NCBI RefSeq assembly: GCF_018613715.1
Contig: NZ_JAGGPT010000011.1
Location: 62,001 to 126,000 of the forward strand
Reading direction: 5' to 3'
DNA from: Chryseobacterium sp. ISL-6
GTDB lineage: Bacteria > Bacteroidota > Bacteroidia > Flavobacteriales > Weeksellaceae
DNA length: 64,000 nucleotides
In this document: positions 16,092 to 25,307 of the stretch, one piece after another
How positions within the stretch are numbered: the stretch's first letter is position 1
How the letters are laid out: every line of letters begins with the position of its first letter
Position numbers and translations under genes: made by a program
Notes under the pieces: generated by a model
The model's input: only the letters and a program-made list of their open reading frames with translations
What the model was told of the DNA's origin: nothing
The model's database searches: none

Positions 16092-17621
16092 TTATAAATC
16101 TGTATTTGGTTTTTCCAAAGGCTCCTGTTCAGCTTTAAAAGTTTCACCATAACCTCCATTTTGGAGCTTAGAATTTCTTTTACTGTACAAGAAATAAATA
16201 ATGAAACCAATAATCAACCAGGCAAAAGAATACATTTTAGCTTCTCTACTTAAATTGAAAATCAAATACACATTAATTAAAATACCTAAGCAAGCAATTA
16301 AAGGTAAAGCAGGAACTTTAAAGTTTCTCTGTAAATTTGGTTCTTTAACTCTTAATACCCAAACTGCAACACAAACCATTGTAAATGCGAACAAAGTTCC
16401 GAAACTTGTCATGTGTGCTAAATCATTAATAGGTGTTAAAGAAGCAATAACAGAAATTACAACACCCAAAATAAGTAGATTTTTCGTAGGAACTCCTGTT
16501 TTAGGATTTACCTTTGAAAATGTAGCAGGGATCAATCCATCTTTAGACATTCCTAAAAAGATTCTTGATTGCCCCATGATCATTACCATTAATACGGAAA
16601 TTAAACCTATCGTTGCTGCAATTGTAATGATATAACCAGCCCAAGCTTGTCCTGCAATATCAAAAGCATAAGCTACAGGAGCTTTAATTGCATCAGGATA
16701 TTTCCCAAGAGGGTTAAAATCTGTATAATGCATCATTCCTGTTAATACCAATGACACCAATATATATAAAAGCGTACAAATTATTAATGAAGTAATAATA
16801 GCAAAAGGTACATCCTTTTTAGGATTAATCGCCTCCCCTGCCTGTGTAGAAACGGCATCGAATCCTACATATGCAAAGAAAATAGCTGAAGCTCCGGCTA
16901 CGACCCCACCAAAACCATAGGCAGAATGGGAAACTCCATTTTCTGTGATCGTTGTTGCTTCAGGAATAAAAGGTGTCCAGTTTGCTGTATTAATAAAGAA
17001 AACTCCGGCAATAATTACAAAAATAATAGCCGAAACTTTAAGGATTACAATAAAGTTATTTGCCTTAGCAGCTCCTTTTGTTCCTCTAACTAAAATTGAT
17101 ATAACAAATAATACGATCAAAAATGCGGGTAAATTCATTGAAAAGCCTGAATTTCCGGCAGCCCAATATGTTTGTGGATCCGTGGTAAGCCAAGCTGGTA
17201 AATGCAATCCGAACATTTTGAGTAGTTTTCCGAAATATCCTGACCAGGATACGGCGACCGTCATAGATCCCATCGCATATTCCAGAATTAGTCCCCACCC
17301 TATTATCCAGGCGAAGATCTCACCTACTGTTCCGTAAGCATAAGCATAAGCCGAACCTTCTACAGGGAGTATGGAAGCAAATTCTGCATAACATAGAGCA
17401 GCAAACACACACGCAATCCCCGCAATTACAAAAGAAAGAGCTAATGCAGGTCCTGCATTATAATACGCTCCGGTTCCTGTAAGTACAAAAATCCCACCTC
17501 CGATAATTGCTCCAATTCCAATAGCAGTAAGGCTCCATTTTCCCAAAACGCGTTTCAGCTCGCTTTTTTTAATATCAGCTTCATAAGCGCTCATTGGTTT
17601 TTTAACCCAAATTTTAGACAT
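16092..17621 (-). CDS. APC-family amino-acid permease
   Basis: 509 residues, 12-13 membrane helices. The N-terminal helix has GIGAIIGGGIFVLTGT, the unwound TM1 substrate motif of the APC superfamily. IFFAYVGFDAVSTQAGEAINP is the TM6 motif of the cationic amino-acid transporter (CAT/YfnA) subgroup. SRIFLGMSKDGLIPATFSK is also typical of that subgroup. It imports amino acids by proton coupling; the exact substrate cannot be fixed. Monocistronic with its own terminator. Confidence 0.93.
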   Translation of the reverse strand: MSKIWVKKPMSAYEADIKKSELKRVLGKWSLTAIGIGAIIGGGIFVLTGTGAYYNAGPALALSFVIAGIACVFAALCYAEFASILPVEGSAYAYAYGTVGEIFAWIIGWGLILEYAMGSMTVAVSWSGYFGKLLKMFGLHLPAWLTTDPQTYWAAGNSGFSMNLPAFLIVLFVISILVRGTKGAAKANNFIVILKVSAIIFVIIAGVFFINTANWTPFIPEATTITENGVSHSAYGFGGVVAGASAIFFAYVGFDAVSTQAGEAINPKKDVPFAIITSLIICTLLYILVSLVLTGMMHYTDFNPLGKYPDAIKAPVAYAFDIAGQAWAGYIITIAATIGLISVLMVMIMGQSRIFLGMSKDGLIPATFSKVNPKTGVPTKNLLILGVVISVIASLTPINDLAHMTSFGTLFAFTMVCVAVWVLRVKEPNLQRNFKVPALPLIACLGILINVYLIFNLSREAKMYSFAWLIIGFIIYFLYSKRNSKLQNGGYGETFKAEQEPLEKPNTDL

Positions 17622-17775
17622 ATTTTATTGTTTATTTAAGATTTACGAAAGTATAAAAAATTTACAAATACTAACAATTATTGATAAACTTTCATTATTA
17701 AATTTATATTTAAGAACATAAAAAACTGATTAGCATACCATTCAACTCATTTTTCGATTATAATGAATTTTTCCT

Positions 17776-17783
17776 TATTTTTG
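17776..17783 (+). promoter_or_regulatory. -7 element (TATTTTTG) placed for a leaderless pnuC mRNA
   Basis: TATTTTTG fits TAnnTTTG and its G is 6 nt before the A of the pnuC ATG (17789). Transcription would start at or next to the start codon. Confidence 0.5.
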
Positions 17784-17788
17784 AACAC

Positions 17789-18466
17789 ATGAATCTATAT
17801 GATCTTTTTGTAAAACCGTATGAATACTATACTGCTTTACAAATTATGCTTGAAGCCATGGGCACATTCTTTGGTATTCTCAGCGTTTATTTCTCGATCA
17901 AAAAAAACATTTGGGTATATCCAACAGGTATTATTTCTACCTTAATTTATGTTTATATACTTTTCAACTTCGGATTGCTGGGCGATTGTATGATTAATGT
18001 ATATTATACTGCAATGAGTGTATACGGATGGATACTATGGGCTAAAAATTCTGATGATAACATTCATGTACAGGTTTCATGGGCTACAAAAAAAGAGTGG
18101 ATATTTGCCAGCATACTTTTTATTGTTAGTTTGTTATTAGTTACCATCATATATTATTATAAACCTTATATAGATAATCATTTTTCTATGAAAGGGGCAA
18201 ATTTGGGATTATATCATTTGGATTGGGCAAATTGGCTTGATGTTTTAACCACATCTATATTTTTAGTTGGAATGTGGTTTATGGCCAAACAACGCATTGA
18301 GAACTGGATCTTCTGGATTATCGGAGATTTTATTTGCATGCCAATGATGATTTTTAAGGGTCTAGGAATCACTTCGGTTCAATATTTGGTATTTACTATA
18401 ATGGCGATCATAGGATACGTCAATTGGAAAAAAAGTTTTAAAGAAAAAAGTAAAATAAAGTCATGA
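17789..18466 (+). CDS. pnuC: PnuC-family nicotinamide riboside (vitamin) transporter
   Basis: 225 residues with seven predicted helices. MEAMGTFFGILSVYFSIKKN near the N-terminus, IYPTGIISTLIYVY-like VYPTGIISTLIYVYI, MSVYGWILW and WFMAKQRIENWIFWIIGD are the SWEET-like motifs of PnuC. These proteins let nicotinamide riboside (or thiamine in the PnuT branch) diffuse in and rely on a kinase for trapping. Neither an nadR-type kinase nor a thiamine pyrophosphokinase nor a TPP riboswitch is nearby, so the vitamin is not settled. It overlaps the next gene by 4 nt (ATGA). Confidence 0.9.
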   Translation: MNLYDLFVKPYEYYTALQIMLEAMGTFFGILSVYFSIKKNIWVYPTGIISTLIYVYILFNFGLLGDCMINVYYTAMSVYGWILWAKNSDDNIHVQVSWATKKEWIFASILFIVSLLLVTIIYYYKPYIDNHFSMKGANLGLYHLDWANWLDVLTTSIFLVGMWFMAKQRIENWIFWIIGDFICMPMMIFKGLGITSVQYLVFTIMAIIGYVNWKKSFKEKSKIKS

Positions 18467-19101
18467 AAAATTTATTAAAAATAACATTTAGTTTTTTCAC
18501 TATCGTTAGTTTAACATCTTGTTTAGCCTATTCTGATGGATATGCTAATAGTGGTTATGGAGATCCATATTATAACAACGGAAATTACTATGCTCCGTCC
18601 GGGTATTATGGAAGTGGTGGATACTACGGCAATGACGGGTATTACTATAGAAATGATGTAAACTATTATTATGATAACGGTGCTCCTTATTATTACTATG
18701 GAAATAATAATAACAGAAGAAAAGTATATGTAGAAAGAAGAACAGTTACTTCACAAAGACCTAATTATGGTCTGCAAAATACATCTACTAATAATAGCAA
18801 TTACAGCAATAGTAATTACAATAATAACAATAGATACAATAATAATAACAGCAATAGCGGTTTTAGAAACTCAAATTCAAACAGCAATAAAAATAACCAG
18901 GGAAGTGGCTACAGAAATGCTCCACAGCAAAATACACAACGCCCTCAAAATAACAACAGTGGGTTCAGAAACAATAATTCCAGCAACACCAATACAAACA
19001 GTGGCAGTGGATTTAGAAACACTACACCAACTAATACACAAACTAATCCTCAGCCACAAGATAATTCCAACAGATCCAGTGGAAGTGGATTCAGAAGATA
19101 A
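18463..19101 (+). CDS. Tyr/Gly/Asn-rich low-complexity lipoprotein
   Basis: 212 residues. A lipoprotein signal peptide with lipobox LTSC (Cys about 20) is followed by a Tyr/Gly region (about 25-85, units such as GYYGSGGYYGNDGYYYRN). A long Asn/Ser-rich tail follows, with four or five copies of the short unit SGSGFRN / NSGFRN and ending SGSGFRR. No fold is recognised; the composition suggests an extended, possibly adhesive or envelope-structuring surface protein. Its ATG overlaps the pnuC stop, so it is translationally coupled, although no functional link is evident. Confidence 0.75.
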   Translation: MKNLLKITFSFFTIVSLTSCLAYSDGYANSGYGDPYYNNGNYYAPSGYYGSGGYYGNDGYYYRNDVNYYYDNGAPYYYYGNNNNRRKVYVERRTVTSQRPNYGLQNTSTNNSNYSNSNYNNNNRYNNNNSNSGFRNSNSNSNKNNQGSGYRNAPQQNTQRPQNNNSGFRNNNSSNTNTNSGSGFRNTTPTNTQTNPQPQDNSNRSSGSGFRR

Positions 19102-19115
19102 TTATTCTAAATAAC

Positions 19116-19147
19116 AAAAACGAGCAGCAAACACTGCTCGTTTTTTA
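19116..19147 (+). terminator. Terminator of the pnuC operon
   Basis: CGAGCAG / CTGCTCG stem with loop CAAACA followed by TTTTTTATTTT, 20 nt after the lipoprotein stop. Confidence 0.9.
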
Positions 19148-19158
19148 TTTTAATATAG

Positions 19159-19166
19159 TAATTTTG
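19159..19166 (+). promoter_or_regulatory. Candidate -7 element (TAATTTTG) for dapF
   Basis: TAATTTTG matches TAnnTTTG and ends 26 nt before the dapF ATG, right after the preceding terminator. Confidence 0.45.
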
Positions 19167-19192
19167 CATGTTTATTTTTAGAGAAAGAAAGT

Positions 19193-19960
19193 ATGGAATT
19201 TTATAAATATCAGGGTACAGGAAACGATTTTGTAATGGTAGATAACCGTGATTTACAGTTTCCAAAGGATAAGCAGATCATTGAAAAGCTTTGTGACAGA
19301 CGCTTTGGAATTGGTGCAGATGGCCTTATTCTATTAGAGAATGATGAAAAGTATGATTTCAAAATGGTATATTATAATTCCGATGGTGGAGAAAGTACCA
19401 TGTGTGGAAACGGGGGAAGATGCCTGGTTGCCTTTGCTTTTTTCCTGGATATCTTTGAAAACAAATGCAAATTTATCGCTATAGATGGAGAACATGATGC
19501 TGAAATTCATAATGGAATTGTCAAATTAAAAATGATCGATGTGAATACTATTTCCAATGATGGAGAAGCTACAGTAATGAACACGGGGTCACCACATTAT
19601 GTAAAGTATGTTGAAGATCTTGTTACCTACAACGTTTTTGCAGAAGGAAATGGCATCAGGAATTCAAAAAATTATAAAGAAAAAGGAATCAATGTGAATT
19701 TTGTTGAAAAGATCACTGATGATGAAATTTTCGTAAGAACCTATGAACGAGGCGTTGAGGATGAAACTTTCAGCTGCGGAACAGGAGTTACAGCATCGGC
19801 TTTAACTTTTCTACAAAAAAACAATCTAATCTCTGTAAAAGTTAAAACTTTGGGTGGAAATCTAAAGGTTTATGCTGAAAAAGAGGGAAATTCTTTCCAA
19901 AACATTTGGCTGGAAGGGCCCGCAAAGCAAGTTTTTAGAGGAAAGGTTGACCTAGTTTAA
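19193..19960 (+). CDS. dapF: Diaminopimelate epimerase
   Basis: 255 residues. It converts LL- to meso-diaminopimelate, the precursor of lysine and of the peptidoglycan cross-linking residue. The two catalytic cysteines are C71 in MCGNGGRC and C195 in SCGTGVTASA. YQGTGNDFVMVDNRD at the N-terminus and ERGVEDET before the second Cys are family hallmarks. It is followed 31 nt later by mltG, so two peptidoglycan genes are probably co-transcribed. Confidence 0.97.
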   Translation: MEFYKYQGTGNDFVMVDNRDLQFPKDKQIIEKLCDRRFGIGADGLILLENDEKYDFKMVYYNSDGGESTMCGNGGRCLVAFAFFLDIFENKCKFIAIDGEHDAEIHNGIVKLKMIDVNTISNDGEATVMNTGSPHYVKYVEDLVTYNVFAEGNGIRNSKNYKEKGINVNFVEKITDDEIFVRTYERGVEDETFSCGTGVTASALTFLQKNNLISVKVKTLGGNLKVYAEKEGNSFQNIWLEGPAKQVFRGKVDLV

Positions 19961-19991
19961 AAACAGAAAACTTTTAATCAATTATTTAATA

Positions 19992-21017
19992 ATGAAAAAA
20001 ACTATTCTCATTATCGTCCTACTTATTGTAGTAGTTGCGGGATTTTTTGGGTTAAGATTTTATAATACATATTACGGCAATAACGTAGAAAAGGAAGGTT
20101 ATGTTTTAATTCCCCATGGGGCAAGTTTTAAACAGGTCTTAGATTCTATTGCTCCATATATACAGAATAAAGAATCATTTGAAACCGTGGCAAAAGATAA
20201 GGATCTTGCCCAACGTTTTAAACCTGGGCGTTATCACATCCAAAAAGGAACCGGCAATACGAATATTATTAATATGATTAAAGCAGGAAATCAGACGGAG
20301 AATACATTCAGGATAGGAGATTTTGGAGATATGTACCAAATGATTGGTAAGGTTACGAAAAAAACCGAATTGGATTCATTGACGTTTGTGAAAGAGCTTA
20401 ATACAATTGCGACAGAAAAAGGATATAAAGATGCTGAAGATCTTAAAAAGTATTTCTTTATTGATTCCTATAATTTTTTCTGGACGGTGAGCCCAAAAGA
20501 CTTTTTTACAAGATTCGAAGATCAATATAATGCTTTTTGGACGAGCGAAAGAAAAGGTAAAGAACAACAATCTGGATTAACAAGAGATCAGATCTACGCC
20601 TTAGCTTCAATTGTATATAAAGAATCCGGAGGAAAAAAAGATGAAATGAAAACTATTGCAGGATTATACTTAAACCGATATAGAAAGGGAATGAAATTAC
20701 AATCTGATCCTACAGTGATTTATGCTATCAATAAACAAACGAATTTTAAAGATCCTATTAAAAGGGTTTTCTATAAATATCTTTCTACTCCATCACCTTA
20801 TAATACATATGCGAATGCAGGCATCCCTCCAGGACCAATATGTGTTGTCGATAAAAACTCGGTGGATGCAGTACTTAATGCAGAAAACAACAACTATATA
20901 TTCATGTGTGCCGATCCTGCCAGATTTGGTTATCACAAATTTACAGCAAGCGCAGAAGAGCATGCTATCAATGCAAAGGCTTATCAGAACTGGCTAAATT
21001 CAAAAAATATAAAATAA
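19992..21017 (+). CDS. mltG: Endolytic transglycosylase MltG (YceG)
   Basis: 341 residues: one N-terminal membrane anchor (4-22), a LysM-like region around VLIPHGASFKQVLDSI, and the YceG catalytic domain. The catalytic Glu is E211 in ASIVYKESG. TIAGLYLNRYRKGMKLQSDP and the C-terminal PSPYNTYANAGIPPGPI are diagnostic. MltG cuts nascent glycan strands at the inner membrane and sets their length. It is downstream of dapF. Confidence 0.95.
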   Translation: MKKTILIIVLLIVVVAGFFGLRFYNTYYGNNVEKEGYVLIPHGASFKQVLDSIAPYIQNKESFETVAKDKDLAQRFKPGRYHIQKGTGNTNIINMIKAGNQTENTFRIGDFGDMYQMIGKVTKKTELDSLTFVKELNTIATEKGYKDAEDLKKYFFIDSYNFFWTVSPKDFFTRFEDQYNAFWTSERKGKEQQSGLTRDQIYALASIVYKESGGKKDEMKTIAGLYLNRYRKGMKLQSDPTVIYAINKQTNFKDPIKRVFYKYLSTPSPYNTYANAGIPPGPICVVDKNSVDAVLNAENNNYIFMCADPARFGYHKFTASAEEHAINAKAYQNWLNSKNIK

Positions 21018-21185
21018 AACCAAAGTTTAACTTTATTTTAACAATCTCACAATTAACATTTAGCTCTTAAAATCGACATATTCATTATAAATAATAAATC
21101 AATCGTAATATTCTGAAATTTAATTCATTAATAATTTCGCAATATTAGGAGTCATCCTTTCACGATTTTACACAAAAAATACCTT

Positions 21186-23690
21186 ATGAATCAGACGGAA
21201 ATTTTTAACATTTTCACAAAAAAAACCTTAGGGCTTACTTTTGTACTTTCGGCAGCAGCATTCGCTTTTGGCCAGGAAAAGGTAGGTATTTCAGGAACTA
21301 TTGTCAACAAAAATAATCAAGCTGTCCCTTATGCTTCAGTTACATTTAGCAATAAACAAAATAAATTATTCAGTGACGCCGCTCTTACTGATGAGAAGGG
21401 CCAATATAAGCTTGATCTTACTCCAGGGAATTACGATATCACTGTTGAAGCTATTGATTACAAAAAAAATGTAATCAACAAACAAATTACAGCTGCAGGA
21501 AACATCGGAGCTTTAGCTATTGAACCAGAAAAAAGTGCAACCAACCTGAAAACTCAGGATATACAGGGAGTAACCATTACGGTCCAGGCTAAACCATATA
21601 AAGTAGAATTAGACAAAAGAACTTACGACCCTTCTCAAGATATTGTAAGTAAAGGAGGAAACCTTCAAGATGTACTATCTAATGTTCCTTCCGTATCTGT
21701 AGAAACTGATGGTACTGTTTCTATGAGAGGGAGTTCAAATGTAAAATTTTTAATTAATGGGAAGCCTTCAGCATTGTTAGGTATCGACGATGGCGCTAAC
21801 GCATTACAAAGTATCCCGGCCGATCAGATTGATAGAATTGAAGTGATCACCAATCCTTCTTCTAAATTTGAAGCTAGTGGTACAGCAGGTATTTTAAATA
21901 TTATTTTAAAGAAAAGTAAGAAAACCGGTTTTAATGGTAGCGTAGTTGGGACTTTGGGATACCTTCCACAAACCAATCTTAATACCAATTTAAGTTGGAG
22001 AAAAGGAAAATTCAATTGGTTTCTAAATGGCGGTGGTGGATATCGTGAATCCAAAAATACAAATCGAAATAATTCATTCTTCAATAGTGGTACAACACAA
22101 CAGATTGATAACGAATCCATCACAAAAAGTAAGAATGATAATTATAATGCTTCTGCTGGTGTAACATATGACATCAACGATAAGACCTCTATAAATGCTT
22201 CTGGAACGGTAAGAACTTTTGATAACCAAAGCAATGGAAATGTTACTTATTATGACTATTTTAGTAATAATACAACGGGTTTCAGACAAAGATTAAACAC
22301 TGCAAATGGTAATAATCTTGCTTTTCAGGGAGATTTTGGATTAGATCATAAATTTGATGACAAAGGTCAAAACCTTTCCTTATCAGCAAGCTTACAGAGA
22401 AACCGATCCAACAATGATACAGATATATCTGACACCAATAATGGAATCTTTCAATTACAAGATTTAGTGGCACAAAAAACACTCAACAAATCTTTTATAG
22501 GGAAAGCAGATTATGAGTTGCCTATTGGAGAAAACTCCAAAATAGAAGCGGGTTATAGAATAGATGTTAACAGAAATAACTATAATAATATGGTTATGGA
22601 AAGCACAGCAACACATCCTCTGTTTTCATATCTTGAAGATTACTCCTATAATGCTGTTTATAAAGAGATGTTTAATGCATTTTACCTTCAATTTAAAAGC
22701 AAGATTGGAAAACTGGGATATCAACTGGGATTAAGAGATGAAATTTCTAAGGTAGATATTGATTATTTAAATCTTGCTGGTGGCGCTCAAAAAACGACTA
22801 AAAATTACAACAACCTTTTTCCAAGTGTATTCTTAAGTTATGAGATTGCAAAGGACAATCAATTTTTGGTGAACTACTCAAGAAGAATTGACCGCCCACG
22901 TTCATTTTTTATGATTCCGAATCCAAGCTATAATGATAATCAGAATATTTTCGATGGAAATATTGACCTAAATCCTTCGTATGTAGATTCATATGAATTT
23001 GGATATAGCATTTCAAAAAAGAATTTTACAATTAACCCAACTCTATACTACAGACATTCTAGTGATGATGTTAAAATGTTAGTATTTAAAACCGTTGATA
23101 CCAATGACATTACTACCTTCCATACAAAACCAATTAATCTTGGCAATGATGATCGTTACGGTTTAGATTTGAATTTTAACTGGGATGCTACAAAATGGCT
23201 GAAGTTCATGGGTAATGTCGATTTATTTGGATATAAAACAACCGGTACTTACTTTGATTCTAAAACAATGGACAAGCCAATGTCTTTTGATGGAAGTGGT
23301 TTCTCTACAAGAGCAAGACTTACTTCTACTTTCAAAGTAGATAAAACATTTAATTTCCAGCTTCAAGGTTTTTACAGAGGAGCTCAGAAAACACAAAGCC
23401 AAGATAGAAAAGATATGTATGCAATAAGCTTTGGAGCTTCTAAAACAATTTGGAACGGCAACGGAACCATTGGTTTCAATATTCAGGATATCTTTAATAC
23501 AAGAGCGATGAGATCCACTACTTATGGTACTGATTTTACAAGGGATTCTTACATGCAATGGCAGCCAAGACAGTTTGCCCTATCATTAACCTATAGATTT
23601 AAGCAGGGAGAGAAGGTAGAACAACCTAAAAAGAAAAAGGACATCAACGCTAATGATAATGGCGGAGACGATCAAGGTGGCCCAATGTAA
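21186..23690 (+). CDS. TonB-dependent outer-membrane receptor (large-barrel family)
   Basis: 834 residues. The signal peptide ends near FAFGQ. A CarboxypepD_reg-like domain follows (about 32-105, ISGTIVNKNNQAVPYASVTF), then a plug (about 150-235, with QDVLSNVPSVSVETDG and TNPSSKFEASGTAGILNIIL). A beta-barrel of the OMP_b-brl_3 type runs to about 810. The chain ends in a charged tail, PKKKKDINANDNGGDDQGG, beyond the last strand. There is no SusD partner beside it, so it is not a typical SusC; the substrate is unknown, with metal chelates or peptides the usual options. Confidence 0.92.
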   Translation: MNQTEIFNIFTKKTLGLTFVLSAAAFAFGQEKVGISGTIVNKNNQAVPYASVTFSNKQNKLFSDAALTDEKGQYKLDLTPGNYDITVEAIDYKKNVINKQITAAGNIGALAIEPEKSATNLKTQDIQGVTITVQAKPYKVELDKRTYDPSQDIVSKGGNLQDVLSNVPSVSVETDGTVSMRGSSNVKFLINGKPSALLGIDDGANALQSIPADQIDRIEVITNPSSKFEASGTAGILNIILKKSKKTGFNGSVVGTLGYLPQTNLNTNLSWRKGKFNWFLNGGGGYRESKNTNRNNSFFNSGTTQQIDNESITKSKNDNYNASAGVTYDINDKTSINASGTVRTFDNQSNGNVTYYDYFSNNTTGFRQRLNTANGNNLAFQGDFGLDHKFDDKGQNLSLSASLQRNRSNNDTDISDTNNGIFQLQDLVAQKTLNKSFIGKADYELPIGENSKIEAGYRIDVNRNNYNNMVMESTATHPLFSYLEDYSYNAVYKEMFNAFYLQFKSKIGKLGYQLGLRDEISKVDIDYLNLAGGAQKTTKNYNNLFPSVFLSYEIAKDNQFLVNYSRRIDRPRSFFMIPNPSYNDNQNIFDGNIDLNPSYVDSYEFGYSISKKNFTINPTLYYRHSSDDVKMLVFKTVDTNDITTFHTKPINLGNDDRYGLDLNFNWDATKWLKFMGNVDLFGYKTTGTYFDSKTMDKPMSFDGSGFSTRARLTSTFKVDKTFNFQLQGFYRGAQKTQSQDRKDMYAISFGASKTIWNGNGTIGFNIQDIFNTRAMRSTTYGTDFTRDSYMQWQPRQFALSLTYRFKQGEKVEQPKKKKDINANDNGGDDQGGPM

Positions 23691-23719
23691 ACCGACTTGT
23701 TTTAAAAACAAAATAGTAT

Positions 23720-23757
23720 AAAAAAAATCCCGAAAATATTTTCGGGATTTTTTTTAT
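23720..23757. terminator. Bidirectional terminator
   Basis: A perfect 12-bp palindrome, AATCCCGAAAAT / ATTTTCGGGATT (23726-23749), has A7 on one side and T7 on the other. It lies between the convergent receptor gene and the cytidylyltransferase gene and overlaps the latter's stop. Confidence 0.92.
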
Positions 23758-24194
23758 TTTACAGCTACTTTGTTCTGTTCGGCTTCAAAAATTCTCTTTC
23801 TTAAATCACTGGAAGAAAATCTATGATCTCTCTTATTATAATAGATCTCAATTCCTTTTTGTTCACAGTATTTTTTTCCCGTGAAATCTCTGTCCATATA
23901 ATCATCTCCGATAATCCTTACATCGATCACGAATGATTTTAAAATATCTTCTAAATCTTCTTCCGTGTAGTAAGGAATGATCTCATCAACTGCATTTACA
24001 GCTTTAAGCTGAATGTATCTCTCTACAATCGTCTGAGTAGGTTTGTTCTTATTAGGACGATCATGAGAAGGATCAATTTGTAAGCCCACAATTAGATAAT
24101 CACAAACTGTTTTTGCTTCTTCCAACATTTTTATATGACCGGCATGAAGTAAATCAAATGAAGAGAATGTAATCCCTATTCTTTCTGTTTTCAT
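23754..24194 (-). CDS. Glycerol-3-phosphate cytidylyltransferase-like nucleotidyltransferase
   Basis: 146 residues. Nucleotidyltransferase signature FDLLHAGHIKML (the HxGH motif is HAGH), with RxDxR-like RPNKNKPTQTIVERYIQLKA and the C-terminal RFSSSDLRKRI corresponding to the ISTT block. TagD-like enzymes make CDP-glycerol from CTP and glycerol-3-phosphate. Close relatives use other sugar or alditol phosphates, so the substrate is inferred. It is the last gene of the nucleotide-sugar operon, 84 nt after galE. Confidence 0.82.
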   Translation of the reverse strand: MKTERIGITFSSFDLLHAGHIKMLEEAKTVCDYLIVGLQIDPSHDRPNKNKPTQTIVERYIQLKAVNAVDEIIPYYTEEDLEDILKSFVIDVRIIGDDYMDRDFTGKKYCEQKGIEIYYNKRDHRFSSSDLRKRIFEAEQNKVAVK

Positions 24195-24278
24195 ATTTAT
24201 ATATTTAAAAATTCACTGAAGCAATAAGTCCTTTAATCATAAAAAATCTATCACTCAGAAAAATATTTTGTAATTAAT

Positions 24279-25307
24279 TTAACTATTAAAGTTTCTGGAA
24301 TCCAGATATTTCTGCCATTCCCAAACTGTTTTTAATGCTTCTTCTAAGGTTGTTTCTGATTTCCAGCCCAATTCACGTTGAGCTTTATCAACTTTAGCAT
24401 AAGCTATCGTAATATCCCCTTCTCTTCTGTCACAAATCTGATAAGCTACTTTTACATCATTAGCGATCTCAAAAGCCTTAACAACTTCTAATACGGATGA
24501 ACCTTTTCCAGTCCCTAAATTATAAATATCAATCACAGTTTTGTTGTCCTTATCTGTCATTAATTTTTTTAAAGCTGCTACATGTGCTTTAGCAAGATCT
24601 ACTACATAAATATAATCACGAATAGGAGTTCCATCTTCTGTTTCATAATCATTACCCCAAATATTTAGCTTTTCACGAATTCCCGCTGCGGTCTGCATTA
24701 CATATGGAACCAGATTATTAGGAACACCAATTGGCAACTCTCCTAATTTCGCTGACGGATGCGCTCCAATGGGATTAAAATACCTCAACAAAGACACCTT
24801 TCTCTTATAGGCATTAGCAAAATCCTTAAGAATTTCTTCACCCATTTGTTTTGTCTTACCATAAACACTCTCTGGCATTTTCAATGGTGTTTCCTCATCA
24901 ATCGGCATTACATCAGCCTGACCGTAAACAGTGCACGAAGAGCTAAAAATGAAATTTGAAATCTCTCTCTTCTTAAACTCCTGAAGAATGTTAATCAATG
25001 AAAATAAATTATTTTCATAATAATCCACAGGGATAATCTGACTTTCTCCGACTGCTTTAGAAGCTGCAAAATTAATACATCCATCAATCTGGTGAGCATC
25101 AAAAACCTGCGTAAGAAGCTCCTTTCTTTTTAAATCGAAAGGATAAAAAACAGGCTTCTTCCCCGTAATTTCCTCTATATTTTGTAAAATAAACCTTTCT
25201 GAATTGGATAAATCATCTACAATAACAACCTCAAAGTTATTATTTAAAAGTTCTACAACCGTATGAGAACCAATATATCCAAGACCTCCCGTTACGAGTA
25301 TTGCCAT
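24279..25307 (-). CDS. galE: UDP-glucose 4-epimerase
   Basis: 342 residues, extended SDR. NAD-binding G7-x-x-G10-x-x-G13 (GGLGYIGSH), catalytic SSSCTVYG around 123-129 and Y149-x-x-x-K153 (YGKTK). RYFNPIGAHPS and the DGTPIRDYIYVVDLA segment are typical of GalE. It interconverts UDP-glucose and UDP-galactose (possibly the N-acetyl forms) for surface polysaccharide. Its ATG directly abuts the stop of the small secreted-protein gene upstream. Confidence 0.95.
   Translation of the reverse strand: MAILVTGGLGYIGSHTVVELLNNNFEVVIVDDLSNSERFILQNIEEITGKKPVFYPFDLKRKELLTQVFDAHQIDGCINFAASKAVGESQIIPVDYYENNLFSLINILQEFKKREISNFIFSSSCTVYGQADVMPIDEETPLKMPESVYGKTKQMGEEILKDFANAYKRKVSLLRYFNPIGAHPSAKLGELPIGVPNNLVPYVMQTAAGIREKLNIWGNDYETEDGTPIRDYIYVVDLAKAHVAALKKLMTDKDNKTVIDIYNLGTGKGSSVLEVVKAFEIANDVKVAYQICDRREGDITIAYAKVDKAQRELGWKSETTLEEALKTVWEWQKYLDSRNFNS

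Noticed and set aside
17700..17789. TPP or other riboswitch upstream of pnuC (some PnuC relatives carry thiamine).
   Set aside because: No CUGAGA/thi-box sequence is seen, and the promoter would leave no 5' UTR.
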